Part shown: piece after piece, positions 14,194-23,512 of the stretch
Layout: every line of letters begins with the position of its first letter
Numbering within the stretch: position 1 is the stretch's first letter
Assembly (NCBI GenBank): GCA_030697165.1
Contig: JAUYQQ010000005.1
Span: 1 to 46,678, forward strand
DNA from: Acidobacteriota bacterium
GTDB taxonomy: Bacteria > Acidobacteriota > Vicinamibacteria > Vicinamibacterales > UBA2999
Length of the DNA stretch: 46,678 bases
Direction: 5' to 3'
Made by a program: the position numbers and the translations under genes
The notes under the pieces: model-generated
The model's database searches: none
The model's input: the letters and a program-made list of their open reading frames with translations, nothing else
Told to the model about the DNA's origin: nothing

Positions 14194-15618
14194 TTAAATC
14201 GGTGGCCGGCGGCGGTGCCACTCGGTCGCGCGCTCATAGGCGTCGCCAATTCGCAACAGCGTCGCTTCGTCAAAGGCGCGGCCATACAGCTGCAGGCCGA
14301 TCGGCAGCACCGGCGGTCCGGCCGAAAAGCCACACGGCAGCACCAGCGCGGGCAGGCCGGTCATGTTGCCCAGAAACGAATTGCCGCCGCGGAAGCGCGC
14401 CGGGGTCGAGCCCGGCTTGACGTCGGTGGCAGCCGCCTCGGGAGTCTCGAGCAAACCGGCCACCGCGGTGTTCGCGGGTACCACCATGCAGTCGCACTTG
14501 GTGAACACCGCGGCCATCTCGTCCATCAGCATCGTCCGAATGCGCTGGGCCTTGATGTAGTCGGTGGCGGGATAGAACCGCGCCGCATCCAGCCGCTCGC
14601 GGACGATCGGGTCGAACAGTTCCGGGGTCTCGCGCAGGCGCTTCTCGTGATACTGCGCGGCTTCCGCCATCGCAATGATCCAACCAGCCGACGTCGCATA
14701 CTGCGCGTGGGGCACGTCGACGTCCACCACGGTGGCGCCGAGCGAACGCAGCGTGGCCACGGCCTCAGCATAAGCACGCGCGCTGTCCGCTTGTGCGCCC
14801 TCGGTGAAGTACCGTGTCGGGACCCCGATCCGGATGCCTTTCAACCCGCCGCCCAGTGCCTGGACGTAGTCCGGCACCGCGTCGCGCGTGCAGGTGCGAT
14901 CCAACGGATCGGCGCCGGCGATCACTTGCAGCATGGCGGCCGCGTCCTTGACGCTGCGCGTCATCGGCCCGGCGTGATCCAGCGTCCACGCCAGGGTGGT
15001 GACGCCGTGCCGGCTGACGCGGCCATAGGTCTGCTTCAATCCGACGATGCCGCAGAACGCGGCTGGACCACGAATCGAGCCGCCGGTGTCGGTGCCGATG
15101 GACAGCGGCACCATGTGCGCCGCGAGCGCCGTGCCCGATCCGCTCGAGGACCCGCTGGGCGTCCGTGCGGGATCCCACGGGTTGCGCGACGGACCGAAGC
15201 CCGAGACCACGCCGCTCCCCATGGCGAACTCGAGCAGGTTCAGCTTGCCGACCAGGATCGCGCCGGCGGAGGCCAACCGGGCGGTGATCGTGGACTCGAA
15301 ATCCGTCACCTGCGTCGCGGTGACCTTGGAACCGTTCGTGGTGCGAATGCCCTTGGTGGCCAGGATGTCCTTGGGCGCGTAGGGAATGCCGTGCAACGGG
15401 CCGCGGTAGCGTCCGCGCACGATCTCCTGTTCGGCGGCGGCGGCGGCCGCGCGCGCCTGCTCGGGCGTCACCGTGATGAACGCATTCAGTTTCGGATTGA
15501 GCGCCTCAATCCGCGCGAGATACGCGTTGGTCAGTTCCACCGGCGAGATCTTCTTCGCCTTGATCAGCGCGGCTTGCTCCGCCGCGGATTGAAACAGGAC
15601 GGCCGCGTCGAGTGCCAT
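14194..15618 (-). CDS. Amidase-signature family hydrolase
   Basis: Hydrolyses a C-N amide bond by a Ser-cisSer-Lys triad. It has 474 residues. The triad is visible as K83 (YAPKDI), S157 in the Gly/Ser-rich loop (SGSSSGSG) and S181 (GTDTGGSIRGPA). No signal peptide is present. It resembles GatA, but no gatB or gatC is nearby and the neighbours are exported proteins, so it is more likely a general amidase than the tRNA amidotransferase subunit. The ATG lies two bases after the stop of a 97-aa twin-arginine protein, pointing to co-translation and perhaps a shared function. Confidence 0.9.
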   Translation of the reverse strand: MALDAAVLFQSAAEQAALIKAKKISPVELTNAYLARIEALNPKLNAFITVTPEQARAAAAAAEQEIVRGRYRGPLHGIPYAPKDILATKGIRTTNGSKVTATQVTDFESTITARLASAGAILVGKLNLLEFAMGSGVVSGFGPSRNPWDPARTPSGSSSGSGTALAAHMVPLSIGTDTGGSIRGPAAFCGIVGLKQTYGRVSRHGVTTLAWTLDHAGPMTRSVKDAAAMLQVIAGADPLDRTCTRDAVPDYVQALGGGLKGIRIGVPTRYFTEGAQADSARAYAEAVATLRSLGATVVDVDVPHAQYATSAGWIIAMAEAAQYHEKRLRETPELFDPIVRERLDAARFYPATDYIKAQRIRTMLMDEMAAVFTKCDCMVVPANTAVAGLLETPEAAATDVKPGSTPARFRGGNSFLGNMTGLPALVLPCGFSAGPPVLPIGLQLYGRAFDEATLLRIGDAYERATEWHRRRPPI

Positions 15619-15620
15619 GA

Positions 15621-15914
15621 CTAGCGCCTCACCAGGAACACCAGACCCGGCTCGACCGCGTCTGGAATCGCCAGGTCACGAACGGCCTGGGTCTGATCGA
15701 GATTGCGCTGGACCGCGATGCGGCTCACCTCGAGACGCTGCTCATCGAAGCTTCCCGACAGCAACGACGCCGCGCTGCGAAGCGCCGCGCCGGTCACCTG
15801 CGGCGTGGCCTGCGCCGCCAGGTCCGCAGCCACGACACCGGAGAATCCCAGGGCCGTCAGAATCTGCAGGACGTCACGGCGACTAACTTGAGTGTTCGAG
15901 TGATCGTGGTCCAT
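15621..15914 (-). CDS. Small twin-arginine signal protein of unknown function
   Basis: A 97-residue protein from the ATG at 15914, which has AGGAG seven bases upstream. An in-frame extension to 15968 runs into gltX and is rejected. Residues 10-35 form a twin-arginine signal (SRRDVLQIL, then a hydrophobic run ending VVAADLAAQA). The remaining 60 residues have no motif I recognise. It starts 11 bp after gltX ends and stops two bases before the amidase. It could escort the leaderless amidase through the Tat system or be a separate exported factor; both ideas are inference. Confidence 0.75.
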   Translation of the reverse strand: MDHDHSNTQVSRRDVLQILTALGFSGVVAADLAAQATPQVTGAALRSAASLLSGSFDEQRLEVSRIAVQRNLDQTQAVRDLAIPDAVEPGLVFLVRR

Positions 15915-15925
15915 GGTAATTCTCC

Positions 15926-17395
15926 TCACGCCAACATCCTCGCCGCGAACGCGGCCCGCTCCTGGCAACTCGCCACGGGCGCCAGTCCCGAGTTGCGCAG
16001 GTCGGCAGCCCGATCGATGGCCGGGACGATCAGATCGAGTTCGGGGCCTTCGGCGGCGCCAGTCAGGATCGCGCGAATCGGGTGGAACAGCCCTTTGCCC
16101 TTGAGGCCGGTGCGGTCCTTCACACGACCAGCCATGGCGCGGAACGTCTCTTTGTCCACCAGCCGCAAGCCACTCGACAGTTCCGCCGCCAATGCCGCGG
16201 CGACTTCCGGCAGCCCAGCTTCGTTCTCGAGCGGCGCCGCGGCCTCGAGGAACACACTCTCGAGCCGATCGGCGAGCTGCGGCAACCGATCCACCGACGT
16301 CGCCATCGCGGGCAACACGCTTTCAAGCCACGCGCGGCCTTCAGCCGACACGGGACCGACGATCTGTCCGCGCGCGCGCAAGTGAGGCTCGGCCAGGTCC
16401 GCCAGGCGGCCCGCCGGGCACAGCTTCAGGTAGTGACGATTCGCCCACGCCAGCTTGTCCTCGTCGAACACGCCGGCGCTGTGCGCCACGCTCTCCAGGC
16501 GAAAGCGGCGCGCCAGCTCGTCGGCCGGCAACAACTCTTCGTTCTGCCCTGGCGACCAGCCGATCAGCGCCAGGTAGTTCACCAGCGCTTCCGGCAGGTA
16601 GCCCTTCTCGCGGAACTCGCGCACCGAGGTGGCGCCGTGCCGCTTCGACAGCGGCGCGTGGTCCGGCCCCATGACCAGCGACAGGTGCGCAAACGCCGGC
16701 GGGGTGTAGCCGAACGCCTCGTAGAGCAGGATCTGCCGCGGCGTATTCGAAATGTGATCCTCGCCGCGAATCACATGCGTCACCTTCATCAACTCATCGT
16801 CTATGACAACGGCGTAGTTGTATGCCGGGATGCCATCGGAGCGCACCAGCACCGGATCGCCGATCACGTCGGTGTGAAACGTGACCGGACCGCGCACCAC
16901 GTCGTTGAACGTGACCTCGCGCCCTTCGGGCACGCGCAAGCGGATGACGGCCGCCTCGCCATTGGCACGGCGCGCCTCGGCGTCGGGACGCGGCAGATCG
17001 CGGCAGGTGCCGGCGTACTTCGGCGGCAGCGACGCGGCCAATTGCGCCTTGCGCTGCGCGTCGAGCGTCTCCGCGGAGCAGAAGCAGTAGTAGCCCTTCC
17101 CCTCGGCCAACAGTCGAGCTGCATGATCGGCATAGGTCTGCATGCGCTCGGTCTGCCGATAGGGGCCGTAGTCGCCGCCGGCCTCCACGCCTTCGTCCCA
17201 CTGCAGGCCCATCCACCGCAGATCGGCCAGGATGGCCTGCTCCGATTCCTTCGTCGAACGCTCGAGGTCGGTATCCTCAATCCGCAGGATGAACGTGCCG
17301 CCCTGCCCGCGGGCCAATAACCAGTTGAAGAGCGCGGTGCGGGCATTGCCAACGTGCAGGTGGCCGGTGGGCGACGGGGCAAAACGGACTCTCAT
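15926..17395 (-). CDS. gltX: Glutamyl-tRNA synthetase
   Basis: Class I synthetase that charges tRNA-Glu, 489 residues. The HIGH-type motif is HLHVG (residues 12-16, in FAPSPTGHLHVGNARTAL) and the KMSKS-type motif is PLSKRHG. A Cys cluster (YCFCSAE followed by GTCRDL) fits the zinc-binding insert of bacterial GluRS. The C-terminal anticodon-binding helices are present. Whether it also charges tRNA-Gln cannot be told from the sequence. It is divergent from the secreted protein at 17,496 with a 100-bp shared upstream region. It is the first gene of the run to the small Tat protein, amidase and amidohydrolase. Confidence 0.97.
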   Translation of the reverse strand: MRVRFAPSPTGHLHVGNARTALFNWLLARGQGGTFILRIEDTDLERSTKESEQAILADLRWMGLQWDEGVEAGGDYGPYRQTERMQTYADHAARLLAEGKGYYCFCSAETLDAQRKAQLAASLPPKYAGTCRDLPRPDAEARRANGEAAVIRLRVPEGREVTFNDVVRGPVTFHTDVIGDPVLVRSDGIPAYNYAVVIDDELMKVTHVIRGEDHISNTPRQILLYEAFGYTPPAFAHLSLVMGPDHAPLSKRHGATSVREFREKGYLPEALVNYLALIGWSPGQNEELLPADELARRFRLESVAHSAGVFDEDKLAWANRHYLKLCPAGRLADLAEPHLRARGQIVGPVSAEGRAWLESVLPAMATSVDRLPQLADRLESVFLEAAAPLENEAGLPEVAAALAAELSSGLRLVDKETFRAMAGRVKDRTGLKGKGLFHPIRAILTGAAEGPELDLIVPAIDRAADLRNSGLAPVASCQERAAFAARMLA

Positions 17396-17495
17396 GAGGT
17401 GCGGCCGATCTTATCAGCTTGAATCGAGGCCGTTGGCGTATCCTCCTTGGGGCGCGATTCGGCGCCTTCGGAAGTTTGTGACCTGGAGGTTACGC

Positions 17496-18062
17496 ATGAA
17501 ACGAACAATCCTGATGGCAGCCGGCCTGCTGGCGCTGGCCAGCCCCACTTTCGCGCAGGCCCCGACGGCCGCCGCGACCCCCGGCCCGCACGACGCGGCG
17601 CTCGCCGCCGCCCCGGCCAACATGCGCGACGGCGCGATGGTCATCAAGTGGAAGGCGGACGGCTCGTACGACACGCTCCGTCCCGGCACCAACCGGCTGA
17701 TGTGCTACGACCAGTCCGGCGACGCCGGCGAACAGCCGGTCTCGTCGCAGTGCACGAGCGTTGGCAATCTCGAACGCGTCAAGCAAAACAAGATCTACGA
17801 AGCGAAGATCGCCGATCGCGCGGCCCGAGAAGCGGCCTTGACCGAGCTCGAAAAGGCCGGCACGCGGGTGAAGCCGGAATTCGGCTCGGTGTTCTTCACG
17901 CGGCAGGGCAAGGATGCGACCGCCACCCGCTTGCACGTCACGATCGCGGTGCCGGGCGCCACGGCAGCATCGCTGGGCCTTCCGGACAACAACAAGATGG
18001 GCGGCGCGTGGATCATGGCCGCGGGCACGACCGCGGCGCACATCATGACGCCGGGGAGCTAA
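17496..18062 (+). CDS. Secreted protein of unknown function
   Basis: A 188-residue protein starting MKRTILMAAG, with GGAGG about seven bases upstream of the ATG. A clear Sec signal peptide ends near ASPTFAQ (residue 21). The mature part starts with an Ala/Pro/Thr stretch and has two cysteines (in LMCYDQSG and SSQCTSV) that could form a disulfide. A charged helical middle (about 95-125) is followed by a segment ending GGAWIMAAGTTAAHIM. I do not recognise the family. It stands alone on the plus strand between gltX and ispDF. Confidence 0.8.
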   Translation: MKRTILMAAGLLALASPTFAQAPTAAATPGPHDAALAAAPANMRDGAMVIKWKADGSYDTLRPGTNRLMCYDQSGDAGEQPVSSQCTSVGNLERVKQNKIYEAKIADRAAREAALTELEKAGTRVKPEFGSVFFTRQGKDATATRLHVTIAVPGATAASLGLPDNNKMGGAWIMAAGTTAAHIMTPGS

Positions 18063-18140
18063 GTGCCAAAGTGCCAGGGTGCCAGGGTGCCAAAGTGCGA
18101 GCACCTTGGCACCGTTAGCACCTTGGTACCCTGGCACCTT
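18063..18140. repeat. GTGCCA-word palindrome between convergent genes
   Basis: Directly after the stop codon, four copies of TGCCAAAG or TGCCAGGG run in one direction (18063-18099). Copies of CACCTTGG and CCCTGGCACCTT follow in the other, so the RNA can fold into a long imperfect hairpin. It lies between two convergent genes and could end transcription from either side, although there is no T-run. Confidence 0.7.
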
Positions 18141-18148
18141 GCTGCGCT

Positions 18149-19348
18149 CTAAGCGCCAGTCAGGAGCGCAATCGCATGGCACGCCATCGCTTCGCCGCGG
18201 CCCATGCTATCGACCCCTTCATTGGTCTTCCCTTTTACGCTGACCGCGGCCACCTCCACCTGTAGCGCGGCGGCCAGGTTCTCCCGCATCGCCTGCAAGA
18301 ACGGCAGCAGCTTCGGCTTCTGCGCAATCACCGTCACATCCACGTTCGAAACGCGATAGCCGGCGGCATGCACGTGTGCGAGCGCACCGCGCAGCAAGGC
18401 GATGCTGTCGGCGCCCTTCCACTTCGGATCAGTATCCGGAAACAGCCGGCCAATGTCGCCCGCGGCTGCCGCGCCGAGCACCGCGTCGGTCACGGCGTGA
18501 CAGACGATGTCGGCGTCGGAGTGGCCGTCCAAGCCGAGTTCGTACGGAATGGTCACGCCGGCCAGGATCAGCGGCCGGCCCGCGACCAGCCGGTGCAGAT
18601 CGTAGCCGTTGCCGATGCGGATAAGGCGACGGCTAAAGCCATCGCCCTCCGAACGTCGGCCCGCCTGGAGAGCGACGGCTTTAGCCGTCGCTAGATCTTC
18701 TGGCGTCGTGATCTTCATGTTTCCTGGATCGCCCTCAACGATGTGAACCGGCAGGCCGAGGCGCTCGACGAGCATGGCCTCGTCGGTCACGTCAGTCTCG
18801 CTGCCGGCGGCCAGCGCGCGGGCCAGCACGTCACGGCGAAAGGTTTGCGGCGTTTGGGCGAGGAACACCGACTCGCGCGGCACCGTCGCGGTGATCGGCC
18901 GCGAGCCGTCGGCCATGCCGGGCCCAGCCTGCTTGACCGTGTCGCGCACCGGGATGGCCGCAATCGCCGCGCCATGGGCGATGGCCGCATCGATCGCGCG
19001 GTCGATCACGGCGGCCGTCACGAAAGGACGCGCCGCGTCGTGGATCAGGATGATGTCGGCCGTGGCCGCGGTCTTCGCAAACGCCTGGCTCACCGAGTCT
19101 TGCCGGCGCGCCCCGCCCGCCACGAATGTCAGCGGCTTGCCGGCGCCGCCCGCCCAGGCGGCGGCCGCGCTCGCCAGGTGATCCGGCGGCACCGCCACCA
19201 CGATCTCGTGAATGCGATCGTTCGCCACCAGGGCGTCGATGCTCAAGTCGAGAATGGAACGTCCGCCGAGTTCAAGAAACTGCTTGGGGCGATCGGCGCC
19301 GAGCCGGACGCCCCGGCCCCCGGCGGCAATGATGGCGGCTACGTGCAT
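18149..19348 (-). CDS. ispDF: Bifunctional IspD-IspF enzyme of isoprenoid synthesis
   Basis: Two MEP-pathway steps in one 399-residue protein. Residues 1-218 are IspD (cytidylyltransferase that makes CDP-methylerythritol), with the nucleotide-binding loop [17 protein letters not shown] (8-24) and HDAARPFV (103-110). Residues 244-399 are IspF (cyclodiphosphate synthase), with metal ligands in GYDLHRL (D250, H252), [18 protein letters not shown] and the C-terminal [13 protein letters not shown]. The linker (219-242) is encoded by a palindromic repeat. IspE, which acts between these two steps, is in the same window at 42,933. Confidence 0.96.
   Translation of the reverse strand: MHVAAIIAAGGRGVRLGADRPKQFLELGGRSILDLSIDALVANDRIHEIVVAVPPDHLASAAAAWAGGAGKPLTFVAGGARRQDSVSQAFAKTAATADIILIHDAARPFVTAAVIDRAIDAAIAHGAAIAAIPVRDTVKQAGPGMADGSRPITATVPRESVFLAQTPQTFRRDVLARALAAGSETDVTDEAMLVERLGLPVHIVEGDPGNMKITTPEDLATAKAVALQAGRRSEGDGFSRRLIRIGNGYDLHRLVAGRPLILAGVTIPYELGLDGHSDADIVCHAVTDAVLGAAAAGDIGRLFPDTDPKWKGADSIALLRGALAHVHAAGYRVSNVDVTVIAQKPKLLPFLQAMRENLAAALQVEVAAVSVKGKTNEGVDSMGRGEAMACHAIALLTGA
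18625..18692. repeat. Palindromic repeat inside the ispDF linker
   Basis: The arms 18625-18650 and 18667-18692 pair at 23 of 26 positions around a 16-base centre. Each arm is itself near-palindromic (GCGACGGCTTTAGCCGTCGC type). It encodes residues 219-242 (ATAKAVALQ... GDGFSRRL), exactly between the two catalytic domains, and keeps the frame open. Confidence 0.8.
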
Positions 19349-19396
19349 GAAGCTGCCGATTGTACTCCGGCCGTTGCGGGCCCGCCGGCCCGCGCT

Positions 19397-19585
19397 TCAG
19401 CCCTTGACGCCGGCCATGCGCAGGAAGGCCATCATCGGGCACCAGCGGGTAAACGCTGACTGGAACAGGTTGAGCCCGATAAACGCCGTGAACCACAGGA
19501 AGCCGGGATGCACATACATCCCCAACAGCACACTGGCCATCACGAAGGCGCCGGCGATCAATCGCAACATCGGTTCTACGGTCAT
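19397..19585 (-). CDS. Small membrane protein, DUF2892-like
   Basis: A 62-residue protein with two hydrophobic segments (about residues 8-25 and 30-45). The sequence LNLFQSAFTRWCPMMAFLRMAGV is typical of DUF2892 (inner-membrane YgaP-like) proteins, including the conserved Cys-Pro. The ATG overlaps the uspA-like stop by four bases (ATGA), so it is co-translated. Such domains often accompany rhodanese or sulfur proteins, but none is adjacent here. Confidence 0.8.
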   Translation of the reverse strand: MTVEPMLRLIAGAFVMASVLLGMYVHPGFLWFTAFIGLNLFQSAFTRWCPMMAFLRMAGVKG

Positions 19586-20319
19586 CGGACAGGCCCTCCG
19601 CCGGCCTCGGGAATGAACAGCACGGGAATCGCGCAATTCTGTAACAACGGCTCGCCAACATGCGATCGCCAGTTCGCGGTCCTGGGGACGGGCACCGGGA
19701 TGGCCGCCCACGTGGCATTGACCCGGGCCCGGGCGGCCGGCGCATCTTCGCCAGCCACTTCGGTCACGGTGCCGCCGACCCGCGCGGCAATCTCGCCGGC
19801 GAGTTGCCGGGTGCGCTCGGCCGGGGTGTGAGCATCGACCAGCAGCAAGCCGCGGGCAAACAACTCCTGCGGTCGGTCCGCCGCCTCACTGGCGTGCACC
19901 ACCAGCAGCGGTATTGGCGTCTCCCGCAGCACGCGCTCGGCCACCGACCCCAGCCACCATCGTGACGGCCCCCGCCGGCCATGGGTCCCCATCACGATCA
20001 GGTCCGCGTCTCTTGCCGCGTGCAGGATGGCATCGACCGCGGTCCGGCTCTCGACGATGGTCGTGAACGCCTGGGTCGTCTGGCGCTTGCCGAACTTCAG
20101 CAGGAACTCGCCGGCTCGCTTCCGGTTGGCCCGCTCCTCGCCTTCGAGTGCCTGCAACTGAGCGGGCGTGAAGTACGGCGGCACATCGAGCGACTCGGCG
20201 TGCATCAGCCACAGCGCGGCGCCGGTGCGCGCGGCGAGTTCGCCGCCAATCGCCACCGCGCGGGCTGACGCGTCGCCAAAGTCCACGGCCACCAGGATCT
20301 TCTTGGGCAGTATCGTCAT
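19582..20319 (-). CDS. Universal stress protein (UspA family), tandem-domain length
   Basis: A 245-residue protein. The first domain (residues 6-145) has the start KILVAVDFGDASARA and the ATP-binding signature GTHGRRGPSRWWLGSVAERVLR (about 112-133) followed by PIPLLVV. The second half is a degenerate Usp domain that lacks the glycine-rich loop and ends CAIPVLFIPE. It probably binds ATP and acts in stress or energy sensing. It is co-translated with the small membrane protein downstream and starts only seven bases after the RND pump stop, so it may be the tail of the efflux operon. Confidence 0.88.
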   Translation of the reverse strand: MTILPKKILVAVDFGDASARAVAIGGELAARTGAALWLMHAESLDVPPYFTPAQLQALEGEERANRKRAGEFLLKFGKRQTTQAFTTIVESRTAVDAILHAARDADLIVMGTHGRRGPSRWWLGSVAERVLRETPIPLLVVHASEAADRPQELFARGLLLVDAHTPAERTRQLAGEIAARVGGTVTEVAGEDAPAARARVNATWAAIPVPVPRTANWRSHVGEPLLQNCAIPVLFIPEAGGGPVR

Positions 20320-20326
20320 GTCGTCC

Positions 20327-23300
20327 TCAGGCGCCTTCCGCGGCGGGTTCTACCAACACGGGCGCCGTCACCGCGGGCTTGCGGTGCGTCAAGTAATAGG
20401 TGATCGGCACCGTCATGCGGGACAGTAGCAACGAGGCCACTTCACCGGCCATCAGCGCGATCGCCAGGCCCTGGAAGATCGGGTCGGAAAGCATCACCGC
20501 CGAGCCGACAATGACGGCGGCGGCGGTCAGGGCCATGGGACGGAAGCGCACCGCGCCGGCGTCGACCACGGCCTCTTCGAGCGGCATGCCCTCGGCCACG
20601 CGCAGTTCGATGAAGTCCACCAGGATGATCGAGTTGCGGACGACGATGCCGGCGCCGGCGATGAAGCCGATCATCGAGGTGGCGCTGAAGAAGGCGTCCA
20701 TCGCCGCGTGCGCCGGCAGGATGCCGGCCAGCGAGAACGGAATCGCCAGCATGATGGTGACCGGCGTGATGAACGACTGGAACCAGCCGACCACCAGGAT
20801 GTAGATCAGCACCAGCACGGCCGCGAAGGCGATGCCCAGGTCGCGGAACACCTCGTAGGTGATGTGCCACTCACCATCCCACTTCATGGCGTACTTCGAA
20901 CTGTCGGACGGCTGCCGGGTGTTGAAGATCTCGAAGCCGTAGCCCTCGGGCAACTGCAATGCCTCGAGCGCGCGGTTCATGTCGAGGATGGCGTAGACCG
21001 GGCTCTCCACCGCGCCCGCCACGTCGCCGGTAACGTACGTCACCGGCAGCAGGTTCTTGTGATAAATGCTGATGTCTTCGACGCCGGTGCTGGTCTCGAC
21101 CAGTTCCCCCACCGACACGCCGCCGCCCAGCCGCAGCGCCGACACCGCCGCGCCCGAACCGCGCGATGCGCGCGGCAACCGCATCACCACCGGCACCGGC
21201 TCTCGCGAGGCGGGGTCGTGCAGCAATCCGGCCGGCGACCCGGCGCCGGCCATTCGCACCGCCGCCATCACCTCGGCCGCTGACACCCCGGCCGCGGCCG
21301 CTTTCTCACTGTCGACTGCGAGCCGGGTCTTCGGCCGTGGTGACTCCACGTACCAGTCCACGTCGACGACACCGGCCGTGCCAGTGAACACGTCGCGCAC
21401 CTGCTTGGCCAGGGCCAGCCGCTTGTCGGGGTCGGGTCCGTACACCTCGGCCACGAGCGTCTGCAGCACCGGCGGTCCTGGCGGGATCTCCACCACCTGC
21501 ACCTCGGCGCCCAGCGTCTTCGCCAACGGCTGCAGTTGCGTGCGCAACCGGCCGGCGACGGCGTGGCTCTGGTCGCTGCGCTCGTCCTTCGCGGTGAGCA
21601 TCAACTGGAGGTCGGCCATGTGCGGCTCACGCCGCAGGAAGTAGTGACGGACCAGTCCGTTGAAGGTATACGGCGATGCCGTGCCGGTGTAGCTCTGCAC
21701 ACTGACGACGTCGCGGTCGCGCAGCAACTCGTCAGCCAGCAGCGACGACACGCGCGCGGTCGTCTCGAGCGGGGTATCGTCGGGCATCCGCACCACCACC
21801 TGCAACTCGTTCTTGTTGTCGAACGGCAGCATCTTCACGGTCACCAGCTTCGCCGGCACCAGCACCATCGCGCCCACGAGGAGCGCGGCCACGCCACCGA
21901 GGAACCCCCACCGGCTGGTCGGATTGGTGATGAGCGACGCCATCACGCGGCGATAGAGCGCGGTGAGCCGGTCGTCGACTTCGTGGTGATGCCCGGTGGG
22001 CTGCTTGAGCAGGCGCACCGCGGCCCACGGCGTGACGATGAAGGCCACCACCAAGGAGAACAGCATGGCGGCCGTGGCACCGACCGGAATCGGCCGCATG
22101 TACGGACCCATCAGCCCGCCGACGAAGGCCATCGGCAGGATCGCCGCCACCACGGTCAGCGTGGCCAGGATGGTGGGGTTGCCCACTTCATCGACTGCGC
22201 GGATGGCGACGTCCTCGATCGAGCGGCTGCCGCCCGACAGGCGCATGTGCCGCACGATGTTCTCCACCACCACAATGGCATCGTCCACCAGGATGCCGAT
22301 CGAGAAGATCAGTGCGAACAGCGTGATGCGGTTGAGCGTGTAGCCATAGAGATAGAACACGAACAGCGTCAGGGCGAGCGTCACCGGAATGGCGGTCAGC
22401 ACGACCAGCGACTCGCGGCGGCCCAGCGCGAACCAGATCAGCGCCGACACCGAGATCACGGCGATCAGCATGTGCCACAACAGTTCGTTCGACTTGTGCT
22501 CGGCAGTCTCGCCGTAGTTGCGCGTCACCGTGACCTGCAGGTCCTGCGGGAGGATGTAGCCGCGCAGCGTCTCGACCTTGCGGTCGATGGCGCGGGTCAG
22601 TTCAATGGCGTTCACGCCACGCCGCTTGGCAATCGACAGCGTCACCGCGGGAAAGGCCTGGCCGCGTTTGGGGTGGTAATAAACGTAGTCGGTGGGTTCG
22701 CCGGCTTCATCCGTCACGGTGGCGACATCGCGCAGGCGCACCGGTCCGCCCGCCGAGCCCACCACGAGGGCGGCGAGTTCACCAGCGGTCGTCGCGTAGC
22801 CACCGGCTTCGACGCGGGTACTGCGGTTGCCCGACACCAGGTCGGCCGTAACGCCGCGGGCCGTGGCCCGCACCAGCGACTGCTGCACCTGCAGCGGGTC
22901 GAGCCCGCGCGCCGACAGCGCCGACGGATCCAGATCGACGCTCACCTGCCGTGGCCGGCCGCCAATGATGGTGACCTCCGACACGTCGGGAACTTCCTTG
23001 ACCGATTCCTGCAGTTGCGCCGCCAGCCGCCGCAACTGCTGGTCGTCGTAGCCCTCGCCCCACAGCGTCAGCGCCATGACCGGCACATCGTCAATCGAAC
23101 GCGCGCGCACCATCGGCGCCGAGGCGCCGTCCGGCACGAGTTCGGGGCTGGTGGCCAGCTTCTGGTTGAGCCGCACCAGCGCGCGGTCTTCGTCTTCGCC
23201 AACCAGGAAGCGGGCGACGAGCATCGCGCGGCCGGGACTGGAGGTGGAATAGAGGTATTCGAGCCCGGGCACTTCCCACAGAAGTTTTTCGAGCGGCCGC

Positions 23301-23512
23301 GTCACGCGCTGCTCCACTTCCGCGGGCGACGCGCCGGGCAGGTCCACGAATACGTCGATCATCGGCACGATGATCTGCGGCTCTTCTTCACGAGGCAGCG
23401 CCACGGTGGCGAACACGCCCAGCAACAGGGACGCCACGATCAGCAGCGGCGTCAGCTTAGAGTGGATGAATGCGGCCGCCAGCTTGCCGGCCATCCCGCG
23501 CGGCGCGCTCAT
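20327..23512 (-). CDS. RND efflux pump inner-membrane transporter
   Basis: Proton-driven transporter of the AcrB/CzcA type, 1061 residues. There is one N-terminal membrane segment (about 20-40), a large periplasmic loop, segments 2-6 (about 343-500), a second loop and the last segments (about 870-1040). The pair D410 D411 in [14 protein letters not shown] marks the proton relay in segment 4. The start overlaps the adaptor stop by four bases. The substrate is uncertain: the D-D pair suggests a drug- or hydrophobe-type pump, and no metal-specific motif was clear. Confidence 0.95.
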   Translation of the reverse strand: MSAPRGMAGKLAAAFIHSKLTPLLIVASLLLGVFATVALPREEEPQIIVPMIDVFVDLPGASPAEVEQRVTRPLEKLLWEVPGLEYLYSTSSPGRAMLVARFLVGEDEDRALVRLNQKLATSPELVPDGASAPMVRARSIDDVPVMALTLWGEGYDDQQLRRLAAQLQESVKEVPDVSEVTIIGGRPRQVSVDLDPSALSARGLDPLQVQQSLVRATARGVTADLVSGNRSTRVEAGGYATTAGELAALVVGSAGGPVRLRDVATVTDEAGEPTDYVYYHPKRGQAFPAVTLSIAKRRGVNAIELTRAIDRKVETLRGYILPQDLQVTVTRNYGETAEHKSNELLWHMLIAVISVSALIWFALGRRESLVVLTAIPVTLALTLFVFYLYGYTLNRITLFALIFSIGILVDDAIVVVENIVRHMRLSGGSRSIEDVAIRAVDEVGNPTILATLTVVAAILPMAFVGGLMGPYMRPIPVGATAAMLFSLVVAFIVTPWAAVRLLKQPTGHHHEVDDRLTALYRRVMASLITNPTSRWGFLGGVAALLVGAMVLVPAKLVTVKMLPFDNKNELQVVVRMPDDTPLETTARVSSLLADELLRDRDVVSVQSYTGTASPYTFNGLVRHYFLRREPHMADLQLMLTAKDERSDQSHAVAGRLRTQLQPLAKTLGAEVQVVEIPPGPPVLQTLVAEVYGPDPDKRLALAKQVRDVFTGTAGVVDVDWYVESPRPKTRLAVDSEKAAAAGVSAAEVMAAVRMAGAGSPAGLLHDPASREPVPVVMRLPRASRGSGAAVSALRLGGGVSVGELVETSTGVEDISIYHKNLLPVTYVTGDVAGAVESPVYAILDMNRALEALQLPEGYGFEIFNTRQPSDSSKYAMKWDGEWHITYEVFRDLGIAFAAVLVLIYILVVGWFQSFITPVTIMLAIPFSLAGILPAHAAMDAFFSATSMIGFIAGAGIVVRNSIILVDFIELRVAEGMPLEEAVVDAGAVRFRPMALTAAAVIVGSAVMLSDPIFQGLAIALMAGEVASLLLSRMTVPITYYLTHRKPAVTAPVLVEPAAEGA

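Noticed and set aside
14194-15618. GatA of the Glu-tRNA(Gln) amidotransferase
   Set aside because: The amidase triad fits, but no gatB or gatC is nearby and the context is exported proteins. The presence of tRNA-Gln and gltX in the window is not specific evidence.
17396-17495. Divergent promoters between gltX and the secreted protein
   Set aside because: A TAAGAT on the minus strand and a TTGAAT on the plus strand were seen, but no partner box lies at the right distance for either.
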